Shown: positions 9,262 through 19,741, counted from the first letter of the stretch. The stretch is DNA of 64,000 nt from Yoonia vestfoldensis SKA53 (GCF_000152785.1 NZ_CH672414.1:2524443-2588442); one strand, 5' to 3'. Numbers and translations are program-made. The notes: a model not told the origin generated them from the sequence alone.

Positions 9262-10851
9262 TTAATGCCGGAAATGGCGCATGCCGGTGAACACCATGGC
9301 GATGCCCGCTGCATCGGCGGCGGCGATCACCTCGTCATCGCGCATCGACCCGCCGGGCTGTATGACACAGGTGGCACCGGCGGCGGCGGCTTCCATCAGG
9401 CCATCCGCAAACGGGAAAAACGCATCAGACGCCACGGCTGACCCGATGGTCAAAGGCGCAGGCAGGCCCATCGCATCGGCCATGCGCTCGGCCTTTTTGG
9501 CGGCGATCAGCGCAGAATCAAGCCGCGACATCTGGCCAGCGCCGACGCCGACGGTGGCACCGTCCTTGACGTAGACGATGGCATTGGACTTGACGTGTTT
9601 GGCGACTTTCCATGCAAACAACAGGTCCGCCATCTGCGCATCCGTTGGCGCGACTTTGGTCACGACCTTGAGATCATCCATGCCGATATGGCCGGTGTCC
9701 TTGTCCTGTACCAGCATCCCGCCCGCGACCTGACGGTAGGTGGTGATCGGGGCTTTGACATCGGGCAGGGCATCGGTGGTCAAAAGGCGCAGGTTCTTCT
9801 TGCTGGCGAAAACGGCCTTGGCGGCATCGGACGCGCCGGGTGCGATGACGACTTCGGTGAAAATCTCGACAATGGCTTTGGCTGTCGCCTCGTCCAGCGG
9901 CTGGTTCAGCGCGACGATCCCGCCAAAGGCGCTGGTCCGGTCACAGTCAAAGGCGTTCTGGTATGCCTCGAGCAATGTCGCCCCACGTGCCACGCCACAG
10001 GGGTTGGCATGTTTGATGATCGCCACGGCAGGGCCACCCGCAGGGTCGAATTCTGCCACCAGTTCGAACGCGGCATCGGTGTCGTTGATGTTGTTATAGG
10101 ACAATTCCTTGCCCTGATGCTGCACGGCGGTCGCCACGCCGGGGCGATGCGTGCCATCGGTATAAAATGCCGCCGCCTGGTGGCTGTTTTCGCCATAGCG
10201 CATGGTTTGCTTAAAGGTACCGCTGAACGACCGGCGGCGCGGCGTGTCATCGCCGATAGCCCCCGCCATCCAAGTGCTGACCGCCGTGTCATACGCGGCA
10301 GTGCGCGCATAGGCGGTCTGGGCAAGGCGCTGGCGCAGGGCCAGCGTGGTCTGGCCCGCGTTGGCATCCATATCCGCCAGCAGCACATCATAATCCGCGA
10401 CATCCGTCACCACACTGACAAAGGCATGGTTTTTCGCGGCAGAACGGATCATCGCCGGACCGCCGATGTCGATGTTTTCGATACAAGTGTCGAAATCGGC
10501 CCCTTTGGCGACGGTATCTTCGAACGGATACAGGTTCACGACCAACAGGTCGATCGGCCCGATATTATGTTCGACCATGGCGTCACGGTGGCTTTCCAGA
10601 TCGCGCCGCGCGAGCAGGCCGCCATGCACCACCGGATGCAGCGTCTTGACCCGCCCGTCCATCATTTCGGGAAAGCCGGTGAAATCGGACACGTCACGCA
10701 CCTCCAGCCCCGCATCGCGCAGGGCCTTGGCCGTGCCGCCGGTGGACAGGATTTCCACACCACGCGCGGCCAGCGCATGGCCCAGTTGGGTCAGCCCGGT
10801 TTTGTCGGAAACGGAAATTAGCGCGCGGCGCAAAGGTGCAAGGTCGGTCAT
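9262..10851 (-). CDS. purH: Bifunctional AICAR transformylase / IMP cyclohydrolase
   Basis: This enzyme catalyses the last two steps of IMP synthesis. The N-terminal cyclohydrolase domain shows [21 protein letters not shown] and GRVKTLHP. The transformylase domain shows [36 protein letters not shown] and the [20 protein letters not shown] region. Two adjacent ATG codons occur at 10854 and 10851; the ribosome-binding AGGA sits too close to the first, so 10851 is chosen, giving 529 residues, which is the usual length. It follows the heparinase-like gene by 13 bases. Confidence 0.97.
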   Translation of the reverse strand: MTDLAPLRRALISVSDKTGLTQLGHALAARGVEILSTGGTAKALRDAGLEVRDVSDFTGFPEMMDGRVKTLHPVVHGGLLARRDLESHRDAMVEHNIGPIDLLVVNLYPFEDTVAKGADFDTCIENIDIGGPAMIRSAAKNHAFVSVVTDVADYDVLLADMDANAGQTTLALRQRLAQTAYARTAAYDTAVSTWMAGAIGDDTPRRRSFSGTFKQTMRYGENSHQAAAFYTDGTHRPGVATAVQHQGKELSYNNINDTDAAFELVAEFDPAGGPAVAIIKHANPCGVARGATLLEAYQNAFDCDRTSAFGGIVALNQPLDEATAKAIVEIFTEVVIAPGASDAAKAVFASKKNLRLLTTDALPDVKAPITTYRQVAGGMLVQDKDTGHIGMDDLKVVTKVAPTDAQMADLLFAWKVAKHVKSNAIVYVKDGATVGVGAGQMSRLDSALIAAKKAERMADAMGLPAPLTIGSAVASDAFFPFADGLMEAAAAGATCVIQPGGSMRDDEVIAAADAAGIAMVFTGMRHFRH

Positions 10852-10864
10852 CATGTCCTCTAGA

Positions 10865-12640
10865 TCATTCAGCGGCGCCAAGCGGGGCTTCAAAGGCCAG
10901 ATCACGCACCGCAAGCGGGGTGTCATCAGCCTTGGCAAGCGACCACCGGACGCGTGTCGCATAGGGCAAAGCGCTGCCGGATAAAACCACCTGTTGCGCG
11001 GCATGCGGCTTTAATTGCCCGTTTTCCAGATAAACTGACGGGCTGATGGATAATTGGGCGACGCTGTCGTGCTGGAACACCCAGATCTCGCCTGATTTCA
11101 GCCCGAGCGACACCAGCGTCCCGTCCGCATTGGGCGTGCAGGTCACGTCAGGGTGCAGATGGAACCGGATCGCAAAGCGGACACCGGCGCGCAGCGTCTG
11201 GTCGAACATGCGGTCGAATTGGGCTTCGTCTTCGGGGGATAGAGTGGTCAGCAAATCCTCGCCCGTCAGGCTGCGCCCATCCGCCGACAGCTGCAACTGG
11301 CGCGCATGGGTCAACCCATGCGATGGCTGATAGCCGTCATGCGATGCAGCAAGCCTGCGTTCGCCGTTTTCGGTGCTGATCTCTGCGCGCACAAGGCGGG
11401 GCACTTCGGTCAGCCATTCCGTGGCCAGACGCCCCAGATGGGATGATGATATGCCCTCCAGCGCCAGCGTGGAATGGCTGGGCGTGGCGCGGCTGGCGCG
11501 GCGCCAGTCGTCACCAAACCGCGCGCCTGACCCGCAGTTCACGATCACGGGTCGGCGCCCCGAGGTCAGCTCGAACCCCAAGGTGCTGGCATGGGCGTCA
11601 CGTGATGCGGCCCCCGTGGGCGGCGCTGCGGCATCAATGATCAGCGTGCTGCGCCCACCGGTCAGCCGCGCGAAACCCATGGCTGTCGGTCCCGTGGCCG
11701 GGGTCTTGACCCCGGCTGCCGCCAGCGCCGCGTCAAGCTGGCCCTGCGCACCATGGCCCCCGCCATGAAATCGCGCCAGCCTGCCATCGGCATGGCGCAA
11801 TGCGCGCAAGACTGGCACGATCCGCGCGATGGCCTCTGTGACATCGGCAGGAACGGTCTGGCCTGCTGCTGTCAGCATGTCCCTGCTGTCCACCAGATGC
11901 GACAGCACGGCGGCAAGTTCCGCAGGATTGCGCGACGCGATCGCGCCCTTTGCATCCACCTGCGTTTTGCAAGCCACGCCCAGTGCCAGGGCCATGTGAT
12001 CCACCGGTCCCGCCATGCCGTGCAAGGTCAGCCCGACATGGATCATGCGCGCCAAACTGCCGATGTCATCATCCGCGCGCTGCCAACGCCGCGTCAGAAA
12101 CAAAGCCTGCCGCGCAAGGCTTTGCAGGAAAGCAGCTTTTGCGGCGGCGTCCTGTTTGCGCAGCAAAAAATCGCTATGGTCGATCCAGTGGCACAAGCGG
12201 CGCGCCGTGATGTCCGCCTGCCAGCCCGGCCCATGGCCCGCGCCGAACCGCGCGATCCAATCGTGGACCCAAGCCTGCGCCTTGGTGCGCGCGTCCTCGT
12301 CACCAAGGGCGGCCAGATCGGCCAGCCAGTCGCAACCGTGAATTTCGGCGATGACATCGAGGTCTTGCGGCGCAAGATCCCAGATCGCCAGCTCCGGCGC
12401 GTTGATCCGCAGCCCCGAAAACAGAAATGCGCCCGCGACCAGATGCTGGCCATTGTCGGCCAACCCCATGTGTCGTGGTTCAGGGGCGCGCGCGAAATGC
12501 GTGGTCACGCTGGCGCGGCCGGCCCGTTTCGCATGGCGCCGGTCAACAAATACCGCGATACGGCCCCGCCATGTAAGATGCTCTGCCATCGACTGCGGTC
12601 CAGATGTTGCAGGCTGGTCAGCCCAGTTCATGCGGACCAT
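10865..12640 (-). CDS. Heparinase II/III family protein
   Basis: This 591-residue protein is of the heparinase II/III type: an alpha-helical N-terminal half (about 80-330, with [21 protein letters not shown]) and a beta-rich C-terminal half ([47 protein letters not shown]). No signal peptide is evident. In Rhodobacteraceae such a gene is commonly found between rsmB and purH. Family members cleave uronic-acid polysaccharides by elimination, but the substrate of this branch is not known. The ATG at 12640 starts the frame; the ATG at 12631 is an alternative. Confidence 0.85.
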   Translation of the reverse strand: MVRMNWADQPATSGPQSMAEHLTWRGRIAVFVDRRHAKRAGRASVTTHFARAPEPRHMGLADNGQHLVAGAFLFSGLRINAPELAIWDLAPQDLDVIAEIHGCDWLADLAALGDEDARTKAQAWVHDWIARFGAGHGPGWQADITARRLCHWIDHSDFLLRKQDAAAKAAFLQSLARQALFLTRRWQRADDDIGSLARMIHVGLTLHGMAGPVDHMALALGVACKTQVDAKGAIASRNPAELAAVLSHLVDSRDMLTAAGQTVPADVTEAIARIVPVLRALRHADGRLARFHGGGHGAQGQLDAALAAAGVKTPATGPTAMGFARLTGGRSTLIIDAAAPPTGAASRDAHASTLGFELTSGRRPVIVNCGSGARFGDDWRRASRATPSHSTLALEGISSSHLGRLATEWLTEVPRLVRAEISTENGERRLAASHDGYQPSHGLTHARQLQLSADGRSLTGEDLLTTLSPEDEAQFDRMFDQTLRAGVRFAIRFHLHPDVTCTPNADGTLVSLGLKSGEIWVFQHDSVAQLSISPSVYLENGQLKPHAAQQVVLSGSALPYATRVRWSLAKADDTPLAVRDLAFEAPLGAAE

Positions 12641-12660
12641 AGGAAAGCTAGCCGGTCAAG

Positions 12661-13929
12661 TCACGCAGGCTTTGTCAGCACGGCGATATAGAACCCGTCC
12701 ATCCCGCCCAGATCGGGCCAGTAATCGGGGCGCAGCCGCAGCCCGCCTTCTTCGGTGATCCAGGCAGGGTCCACACCAGCCATCATGGGCGGTTCAACGC
12801 GCAGGCCAGGGTGGCGGGCCAGCGCTTCTTCGATCTGTACCTCGCCTTCATCGGGCAAAAGCGAACAGGTACAATAGACCAGCCGCCCGCCCGGCCGCAG
12901 CAAGCTTAGCGCATGGTCGATCAGCCTTTCCTGCTGGGCGATCAGCGCGCCGAACTCTGACCCGTCCTTGGCATAGGGCAGATCGGGGTGCCGCCGGATC
13001 GTGCCGGTTGCCGAACAGGGCGCATCCAGCAGGACAGCGTCATAACCGCCCGTGGTCAGCGCAAAAGCATCGCTGACCAGGGTGGTTGCGGCCAGCCCCG
13101 TGCGGGCCAGATTTTCGGTCAGGCGGGTCATCCGCTTTTCCGACAGATCGACAGCGGTGACATCGGCACCACCTGCGGCCAGTTGCAATGTCTTGCCACC
13201 CGGTGCGGCGCACAGGTCCAGCACCCGCAGGCCGGTCACATCGCCCAACAGCTTGACCGGCAGGGCGGCGGCGGCATCCTGCACCCACCAATCACCCGCG
13301 TCATAGCCTGCCAGCCCGGACACCTGCCCCGCTTGCGCCAGCCGCACCGTGCCGGTGGGCAGCACCACGCCGCCCAAGGCGGTTGCCAAACCCGCCGGAT
13401 CGCCCTTTGCCGTCAGATCCAGCGGCGCGCCTGCGAAATGCGCAGCCTCCATCCCTGTCACGGCATCGCGGCCCCACGCGGCGACCAAAGGCTGGCGCAG
13501 CCAACCGGGGGTCAGCGGCACGGCGCGTTTCGCCCAAGCCTCTGGCCCTTCATCCGCGATGCGGCGCAGGACGGCGTTGGTCAGCCCTTTCATCGACTGC
13601 GTGCGCGTGTTGCGCGCGACGATTTCGACATAGGCATTGACCACGCCATGCGCGGCCTCGCCCTGCATCAATTCGGTCAGCCCCAGCCGCAGCGCATTCA
13701 TCACATGATCGCCGGGCGGCTTTTTCAGATAGGGTTTGAGCATCCGGTCGGCACGGTCCAGCCCGCGCAACGCATCCGTGGCCAGCCGCTGCGCGCGCGC
13801 ACGGTCGTCAGGCGCAAGTTGCGCCAGCGCACCGCCTGCGATCAGTTCGGCCATCAGGCGGCCTTCGGTTGTGATCTGCATCAGCAGGTGATGGGCGCTG
13901 CGGCGTGGCAGCAAACCGGATTGGTCCAT
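12661..13929 (-). CDS. rsmB: 16S rRNA m5C methyltransferase, RsmB/Sun family
   Basis: This 422-residue protein has an N-terminal NusB-like RNA-binding domain (about 1-140) and a C-terminal Rossmann methyltransferase domain. The AdoMet site is VLDLCAAPGGKTLQL, motif IV is LLDAPCSATGTIRRHPD, and the second cysteine motif is LVYCTCSLLPDE; the two cysteines are the catalytic pair of m5C RNA methyltransferases. RsmB modifies C967 of 16S rRNA in E. coli. The gene heads the minus-strand rsmB-heparinase-purH run and faces away from the DUF1674 gene. Confidence 0.92.
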   Translation of the reverse strand: MDQSGLLPRRSAHHLLMQITTEGRLMAELIAGGALAQLAPDDRARAQRLATDALRGLDRADRMLKPYLKKPPGDHVMNALRLGLTELMQGEAAHGVVNAYVEIVARNTRTQSMKGLTNAVLRRIADEGPEAWAKRAVPLTPGWLRQPLVAAWGRDAVTGMEAAHFAGAPLDLTAKGDPAGLATALGGVVLPTGTVRLAQAGQVSGLAGYDAGDWWVQDAAAALPVKLLGDVTGLRVLDLCAAPGGKTLQLAAGGADVTAVDLSEKRMTRLTENLARTGLAATTLVSDAFALTTGGYDAVLLDAPCSATGTIRRHPDLPYAKDGSEFGALIAQQERLIDHALSLLRPGGRLVYCTCSLLPDEGEVQIEEALARHPGLRVEPPMMAGVDPAWITEEGGLRLRPDYWPDLGGMDGFYIAVLTKPA

Positions 13930-13996
13930 GGGGTCACTCTTGAAGCTGGGTCAGAGCGGCGTATATCAAACAGTGACCGCCGACAAGGACAGCGCC

Positions 13997-14173
13997 ATGC
14001 CCCAAGACGCCCCCAAAGACCTGCCCCCCGCCGCCCAACGCGCGTTGGCAGAGGCTGCCGAACGCCGCAAGGCTGCCAAACTTGACCTGCCCCCCGAGCT
14101 GGGCGGGCGCGACGGGCCAGAGCCTGTCCGCTTTGGCGATTGGGAAAAAAAGGGCATCGCAATCGATTTCTGA
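13997..14173 (+). CDS. DUF1674 protein, SDHAF4-like
   Basis: This 58-residue protein ends in RFGDWEKKGIAIDF, the signature of DUF1674. The mitochondrial homologue SDHAF4 helps assemble the flavoprotein subunit of succinate dehydrogenase. The bacterial role is inferred from this. The start is the ATG at 13997 with AAGGA about 8 bases upstream; an upstream in-frame start at 13928 would overlap the divergent rsmB start and adds unrelated sequence. The protein is charged and likely disordered apart from the C-terminal motif. Confidence 0.85.
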   Translation: MPQDAPKDLPPAAQRALAEAAERRKAAKLDLPPELGGRDGPEPVRFGDWEKKGIAIDF

Positions 14174-14291
14174 ATGGTTTTTGACCGCGGCCCCTGTTGC
14201 AGCCACACCACCGTTTTTCGGCTTTTATCCAGACGATATTGTCGGTTAGCCATTCTTCTGCATAAATTGCCCAAAAATAAAACAAAGGGCA

Positions 14292-15410
14292 GTGGTTGTG
14301 ATTTTTCAGCGTATGATTGCCGTTTCGGCATGTTTGTTTATTGCGGGTTGCAGCCTGCCGCGCGGCGCGGGTTTTCAATCCGAGGTTCTGGCCGCCGCCA
14401 ATGCGAATATCGCCGCACAGGGCGAAACCCCCGCCTATGATTTCACGGTCTACGAGGTCAATAGCGCAAGCCTGCCGGTCTTGCGGGTCTGGCCCGACCG
14501 CAATCTGGCGCAACTGCCTTGGCTGCCAGCGGTGCAACAACCCGCATCTTTGCTGATCGCACCGGGCGATTCCATCCAGTTGACGATCTGGGACGCCGAG
14601 CAGAATTCGCTTTTGGCGGGGACCGGGCAGCGCGCCACACCCTTGCAACAGGCACAGGTCAGCGCCAACGGGCGCATCTTTGTCCCCTATATCGGCGAAT
14701 TGACCGTCGCGGGTATGGCCCCTGACACAGCCCGCGCCCGGATCGAGGAAGAATTGGTGCGCACGATCCCGTCAGCACAGGTGCAGATGGTCGTTCAGCC
14801 GGGGCGCGGCAATTCCGCCAATCTGGCGGGTGGTGTCGGCGCGGCTGGCATTTACCAGATCCCCGACCGGAATTTCCGGCTGTTGGATCTTTTGTCCTTG
14901 GCGGGCGGTGCGAACCCCACCTATGTCAACCCACAGGTCCGCCTGACACGGGGCGGCGTGGTTTACGGCATCTCGCTTGATCGGTTGTTGGAAGAACCGG
15001 GGCTTGATATCGCCGTGCAGGGCGGCGACCGTGTACTGATCGTGCCGGACGAGCGCAAGTTTCTGGCGCTGGGGGCCACGGGTGCGCAATCGCAATTCGA
15101 ATTTCCCACCGCAGACGTATCTGCCCTGCAGGCGCTGGCGCTGATCGGCGGTGTTTCAGCCACCACGGCCAACCCCAAGGGTATCTTGATCCTGCGCGAA
15201 TATGACCCTGCCGAAGTGCGTGACGGCGTGACCGGCCCGCCGCAGGAACGGGTCGTGTTCACCATTGACCTGACGTCGGCGGACGGGCTGTTTTCGGCGG
15301 GCAAGTTCATGGTGCAGGACGGCGACCTGATCTATGGCACCGAAAGCGCGCTGGTTCCGGCCCTGACGATTGTGCGTCTGGCCTCGACCCTGCAGTCGAT
15401 CACGAATTAG
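14292..15410 (+). CDS. Outer-membrane polysaccharide export lipoprotein (OPX, Wza-like)
   Basis: This 372-residue lipoprotein has its lipobox ending at C20 (FIAGC). The Poly_export domain is visible as LLIAPGDSIQLTIWD and ISANGRIFVPYIGEL-like segments (here VSANGRIFVPYIGEL), followed by SLBB-type repeats (GAAGIYQIPDRNFRLLDLLSLAGG and FEFPTADVSALQALALIGG). OPX proteins form the outer-membrane channel for capsule or exopolysaccharide. A GTG start at 14292 with GGGC upstream is used; the ATG at 14313 has no ribosome-binding site. No inner-membrane chain-length partner (Wzc or PCP) or glycosyltransferase lies beside it, so it must work with genes elsewhere. It is convergent with the RTX gene, 2 bases apart. 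Confidence 0.88.
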   Translation: MVVIFQRMIAVSACLFIAGCSLPRGAGFQSEVLAAANANIAAQGETPAYDFTVYEVNSASLPVLRVWPDRNLAQLPWLPAVQQPASLLIAPGDSIQLTIWDAEQNSLLAGTGQRATPLQQAQVSANGRIFVPYIGELTVAGMAPDTARARIEEELVRTIPSAQVQMVVQPGRGNSANLAGGVGAAGIYQIPDRNFRLLDLLSLAGGANPTYVNPQVRLTRGGVVYGISLDRLLEEPGLDIAVQGGDRVLIVPDERKFLALGATGAQSQFEFPTADVSALQALALIGGVSATTANPKGILILREYDPAEVRDGVTGPPQERVVFTIDLTSADGLFSAGKFMVQDGDLIYGTESALVPALTIVRLASTLQSITN

Positions 15411-15412
15411 CG

Positions 15413-17548
15413 TCAGAACAGCGCAATATCATCGGCAAGGGTGGCGTAATCCGTCACCCCGTCGATCCGCAGGATGTCGCCGTTCCCGAAATCAATGGTC
15501 ACGCGCGATCCGTCCTGCGTGCCATAGAGCAGCAGCAAATCTGCGGCCGAGGTCAGCCCCGTCCACAGCCGCGCATCCAGAACGATCCGGTCGATGCTCT
15601 GTTCGAAATCGCTGATCAGGTCGCGGCCAGCGTTGAAGATGAAAGTATCCGCACCCGCCCCACCGGTCAGCACGTCGTCGCTGTTGCCCCCGTCAAGCCG
15701 ATCGTCACCACCGCCGCCGATCAACAGGTCCTGCCCGTCACCGCCGCGTAGATCGTCGTGTCCGTCAGCACCGAGCAGGATATCCGCACCGGCCCCGCCA
15801 GTCAGGATGTCATTGCCGCTGCGCCCAAGCAAAAGATCCGCCCCATCCCCGCCGATCAGCAGGTCATTGCTGTCAGTGCCGGTCACGACCCTGTCAGCGC
15901 TGGGGGGTGCGGCCGGCTGGTTCAGCAATGCGTCGCGCAGCTCTGTGATCTTGCTTTCGACCAAGGCACGCTTGGCGACCTGCATCGAAAATGGCCCGCC
16001 GGGATCAGCGGGGCTGTCGGGTGGTGTCGGCGTCAGCGCGGGCGGCGGCGTGGCAGGCCCCGGAGAGCCGGGGCTAAGCGTGGCGGGCAGGCGCATCCCG
16101 CCCAGCACATCGGCATTCGTCAACAGCCGATAGTCAAACAGATTGCCATCGGCGCTGTGGATGATCAATTCTTCGTTGCCATAGCGGATGATGAACCCTG
16201 TGGGCGTGATGGCCATCGTCAGCTGGCTGATGTCGCGCAGCATCGGCCAACCCGACAGGTCCAGCCGGTCTTCGCCCAAGGTGAAATCGGTGATCGTATC
16301 TGTTTTACCATCTGCGACGAGGATGAAAACATCCGCCCCCGGCCCACCCGTCAAGATGTCTGACCCCGCCCCGTCGTGCATGATATCATTGCCCGCGCCG
16401 CCAAAGATCTGGTCGTCACCAGCCCCTCCCAGCAGAATATCATCGCCCCCTGTGCCGGTCAGCACCCCGCCCGCAAGGGTCGCTGTCGCCGTGATCCCCG
16501 TCCCGCCGGTGTCGAGCCGCAATTGCGTGATCCCCGGTTCGCTGCTGCTGGCCACAAAGATATCCAGCCGGTCCTCGTGTCCGCGCGCGGCGATGGCGCT
16601 GACATTGTCCAGCCCGATGGCTGTCGTATCCTCGATATGGGCCAGCGCCACCAATTGCCCGCCGGGCAACAGCGCAAAGACGGATATGCCGTCATCTGCG
16701 CCGCCCGCGATGACATAGCTGCGCCCGCCTTCGGTCACGATTTCCAGCGCGGTGACCCCGCCAAAGCGGGTGTGCAACGTGTCCAGCAGATGGTCTCGGA
16801 TGGTCAAGGCGCCCTGCGCGCCTACCTCGATCACGGTCAGGCTGCTGCTGCCTGCCGCCGCCAGCACAAGATAGGTCACCCCCGCGACCACGACTGTCTG
16901 CATCGCGCTGGCATCGGCGATCCACAGCCCGGTCTCTGCCGTCAATGCAGCGATTTCCGATAGGCTGCCGGTGGCATCGACCTGCCAGCCTGTCAGCCGG
17001 TTGGTCGCATCCACCGTATAGATAAACCCCCCCGCTGCGGTGATTGCGGTGACTGGTCCGCTGGTCGGTATCGTCGCCAGCGCGCCGATAAACTGTCCGG
17101 CGGCATCGAACTGCCAGCCAGCGATCCCCGCCTGTCCTGCAATCCCGCCATAGACGAATTGCGCGCCCCCCTGTTGCACCACCAGATCGGGGCGAAAGCC
17201 TGCGAAAATGGGCAAGGTGTCAATCACCTGCCATTGCCCGCCTGTCAGGCTGATTTGCTGAAACGCACCATCCGTGCCACCGCCGGTCAAAAGCACCGGC
17301 CCCGCAGCGGAATCAAGCGTCAGGACAGACCCGCCACCGCCCGCCACATCGCCGCCATCCAGCCTGCGCAAGGCACCGGTGTCCAGCACCGGACCGCTGA
17401 TGTCCCAGCTTTGCAGCGCACCGTCAAAACGGGTGATCCCGACAAGATTGTCGGTGCCGTCAAAGCGGACAATGTCCAGATCAGTGATCCGCGACCATGT
17501 AGATGCATCAGGAATGGTCAGATATCTGACCGGAACAAGCGTGGACAT
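15413..17548 (-). CDS. Large RTX (hemolysin-type calcium-binding repeat) protein with propeller-like N-terminus
   Basis: This is a 711-residue acidic protein. Residues about 1-355 form repeated beta-rich units (VDATNRLTGWQVDA, YVIAGGADDGISVFAL and similar) like a beta-propeller. A first RTX block lies at about 365-405 (GGAGDDQIFGGAGND), then a proline-rich linker at about 490-520, then a second RTX block at about 557-635 (GGDGADLLLGRSGND, GGGGDDRLDGG). No signal peptide is seen, which fits type I secretion with a C-terminal signal. The TTG at 17554 sits too near the GGGGGGA ribosome-binding site, so the ATG at 17548 is preferred. No type I secretion genes are adjacent. It is probably an extracellular or surface protein; no enzymatic domain is recognised. 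Confidence 0.82.
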   Translation of the reverse strand: MSTLVPVRYLTIPDASTWSRITDLDIVRFDGTDNLVGITRFDGALQSWDISGPVLDTGALRRLDGGDVAGGGGSVLTLDSAAGPVLLTGGGTDGAFQQISLTGGQWQVIDTLPIFAGFRPDLVVQQGGAQFVYGGIAGQAGIAGWQFDAAGQFIGALATIPTSGPVTAITAAGGFIYTVDATNRLTGWQVDATGSLSEIAALTAETGLWIADASAMQTVVVAGVTYLVLAAAGSSSLTVIEVGAQGALTIRDHLLDTLHTRFGGVTALEIVTEGGRSYVIAGGADDGISVFALLPGGQLVALAHIEDTTAIGLDNVSAIAARGHEDRLDIFVASSSEPGITQLRLDTGGTGITATATLAGGVLTGTGGDDILLGGAGDDQIFGGAGNDIMHDGAGSDILTGGPGADVFILVADGKTDTITDFTLGEDRLDLSGWPMLRDISQLTMAITPTGFIIRYGNEELIIHSADGNLFDYRLLTNADVLGGMRLPATLSPGSPGPATPPPALTPTPPDSPADPGGPFSMQVAKRALVESKITELRDALLNQPAAPPSADRVVTGTDSNDLLIGGDGADLLLGRSGNDILTGGAGADILLGADGHDDLRGGDGQDLLIGGGGDDRLDGGNSDDVLTGGAGADTFIFNAGRDLISDFEQSIDRIVLDARLWTGLTSAADLLLLYGTQDGSRVTIDFGNGDILRIDGVTDYATLADDIALF

Positions 17549-17715
17549 CTTCAATCCCCCCCAGGATCGGCGTTGTCGATTTGTTCAGACTCGTGAACAT
17601 CGCGGTCTGTCGCATGGCTGAATTGCGGCGGCACAATGGTTCTTGTCGCGCATTTCGTTCAATTGCCTCTGATCGGGCCGCGCGCTAGAACAACACAACC
17701 ACAGCAGGAGAGGTC

Positions 17716-19095
17716 ATGCCCCCCCAATTCGGCACCAGCGGGCTGCGCGGCCTTGTCACCGACCTGACACCGGCGCTTGTCACGGATTATGTCCGCGCCT
17801 TTGCCGCGACCTGCCCGATGGGAACGGGTTTGTTTGTTGCACATGATCTGCGCCAATCCTCGCCCGCTTTGGCGGCGGTGGTGGCGCAGGCCGGTCAGGC
17901 GGCGGGGCTTGCTGTCACGCGATGCGGTCCTGCGCCGACGCCGGCGCTGGCGCTGGCCGCGATGCAGGCGGGTGCGGCGGCGGTGATGGTCACCGGCAGC
18001 CATATTCCAGCAGATCGTAACGGTTTGAAATTCTACACCCCCACGGGCGAGATTACCAAGGACCAAGAAGCCGCAATCCTGACAGGCTTGGGCGCTGCCC
18101 GCACGGTTTTGTCAGGGCCGCAGCCGCAGATCATGGATGTCGGGCCTGCCTATTCCGCGCGCTATATCGCAGCGTTCGGCAGCGGTCTGTCAGGGTTGCG
18201 CTTGGGGCTTTATGCCCATAGCGCGGTTGGCCGCGACCTGATGGCGGACCTGCTCACAGCGCTGGGCGCAGAGGTTGTCATGTTGGGACGGTCCGCCGAT
18301 TTCATCCCCGTCGATACCGAAGCCGTCGATTCCGACACCAAGGCAAGCCTTGCCGCTTGGGCGCACGATCACGCCATCGCGGCGATCCTGTCCACCGATG
18401 GCGATGGCGACCGCCCGCTGATGACGGATGAAAGCGGGGCCGTCATCGCAGGCGACATCATGGGCCAGATCACGGCGGCCTGTATTGGGGCGCGGCATGT
18501 GGTGACGCCGGTGTCGTCCAACAGCGGTGTCCAAGACCTTGGTTTCGCGCAGGTGCGGCGCACGCGCATCGGATCGCCCCATGTGATTGCCGCGATGCAG
18601 GCGCTGGGTGGCGATGTGGTTGGGTACGAGGCGAATGGCGGCTTTTTGCTGGGCTTTGACGCGCAGGGGCCGCGGGGTCAGCTGCCGGCCTTGATGACCC
18701 GCGACGCGATGCTGCCGATGCTGGCGGTTCTGGCCGCAGGCAAGGGTGCGCCGGTGTCGCGCCTGATCGCAGCACAGCCTGCACGGTTTACCGCCGCCGA
18801 CCGGCTACAGCAGGTTCCGACAGATGCATCGACGGCGCTGGTCGCTGCCCTGCGCGATAACCCACAGGATCGCGCGACCTTTGTTGCCGCCCTTGGCCTT
18901 GTGGAACGCAGCATCGATTTGACAGACGGGCTTCGCATTGCCTGCACAGATGGCCGGATCGTGCATCTGCGCCCTTCGGGCAACGCCCCCGAACTGCGGC
19001 TTTATGTCGAGGCGGCAACACCCGCAGCGGCGGCATTGACGCTGCAGGCTGGTTTGACCCTGCTGCGCGACATGGTTGACAGGCTGGTCAGGTGA
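17716..19095 (+). CDS. Phosphomannomutase
   Basis: This 459-residue protein belongs to the alpha-D-phosphohexomutase family. The catalytic serine is S95 in VTGSHIPADRNG, the metal-binding loop is DGDGDRPL, the sugar-binding loop is GYEANGGFLLG, and the phosphate-binding loop is RPSGNAPELR. The YEANGGF loop is what I associate with phosphomannomutases such as NoeK-type enzymes, so interconversion of mannose-6-phosphate and mannose-1-phosphate is likely; phosphoglucomutase activity is possible. It would feed the GDP-mannose/GDP-fucose operon at 36-41 kb. The 3' end overlaps the convergent tetR gene by 8 bases. Confidence 0.88.
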   Translation: MPPQFGTSGLRGLVTDLTPALVTDYVRAFAATCPMGTGLFVAHDLRQSSPALAAVVAQAGQAAGLAVTRCGPAPTPALALAAMQAGAAAVMVTGSHIPADRNGLKFYTPTGEITKDQEAAILTGLGAARTVLSGPQPQIMDVGPAYSARYIAAFGSGLSGLRLGLYAHSAVGRDLMADLLTALGAEVVMLGRSADFIPVDTEAVDSDTKASLAAWAHDHAIAAILSTDGDGDRPLMTDESGAVIAGDIMGQITAACIGARHVVTPVSSNSGVQDLGFAQVRRTRIGSPHVIAAMQALGGDVVGYEANGGFLLGFDAQGPRGQLPALMTRDAMLPMLAVLAAGKGAPVSRLIAAQPARFTAADRLQQVPTDASTALVAALRDNPQDRATFVAALGLVERSIDLTDGLRIACTDGRIVHLRPSGNAPELRLYVEAATPAAAALTLQAGLTLLRDMVDRLVR

Positions 19096-19741
19096 CATTG
19101 CCCGCCGGACCCGTCAGGATCGCGCGGCTGACGCGCATCAAAAGCGCCCCATCGTCGATCTCGGTCCCGACGTCCTTGTTCTTCATGTCGATGGACAGGA
19201 ACGAATGGCCATGCACGCAAGACCACAGGATATAGGCGCAGCTGAGCACCTCGGGATGATCCAAAGGCAAATCCCGCGCGGCGGCCACCTGACCAATCAC
19301 GAGGCCAAAGCAATTATCGCCTTTTTGCTGCAATTCGGGGGCGTTTTCATGCCCTTCGGTCAGGCCAAACACCAGCCGGAACACACCGGGCTGCGCCCTG
19401 GCAAAGTCCACATAGGCCTGCCCGATTGCCGCCACAGCCTCTAGCGATCCGGTGGGATGCGGGTCTGCGGCCGCGGCCATCGCGGCATGCAGACGGTCCA
19501 TCGCCTCGCCGGCGACGCCGCGCAGAATTTCGTCACGATCCTTGAAATGCTTGTACGGCGCGGCGGAACTGACGCCTGCGCGACGCGCGGCTTCCGCCAC
19601 GGAAAACCCGTCGGGTCCGTGGGTTTCGACCAGATCGCGCACGGCGGCGATCAATTGCGCCCGCAGATCACCGTGATGATAGGCGGCTCTGGGCGGCACG
19701 CCTGTGTCGGTCGTTCCGGCCTGTCGCGTGTCATCGGACAT
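19088..19741 (-). CDS. TetR family repressor of the adjacent RND efflux genes
   Basis: This is a 217-residue TetR/AcrR regulator. The helix-turn-helix is GFSVAEAARRAGVSSAAPYKHFKDRDEIL (residues about 45-73). The ligand domain has AYVDFARAQPGVFRLVFGL and WSCVHGHSFLSID, typical of the WHG-type TetR C-terminal domain. The ATG at 19741 is preferred over an upstream ATG at 19780, which adds unrelated residues and would cover nothing conserved. It diverges from the efflux adaptor, and three copies of one 17-bp inverted repeat lie between them, so it likely represses both itself and the pump. The inducer is unknown. Confidence 0.9.
   Translation of the reverse strand: MSDDTRQAGTTDTGVPPRAAYHHGDLRAQLIAAVRDLVETHGPDGFSVAEAARRAGVSSAAPYKHFKDRDEILRGVAGEAMDRLHAAMAAAADPHPTGSLEAVAAIGQAYVDFARAQPGVFRLVFGLTEGHENAPELQQKGDNCFGLVIGQVAAARDLPLDHPEVLSCAYILWSCVHGHSFLSIDMKNKDVGTEIDDGALLMRVSRAILTGPAGNVT

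Noticed and set aside
9595-10821. Long plus-strand open frame of 408 codons
   Set aside because: It is antisense to purH, a well-recognised gene, and shows no domain.
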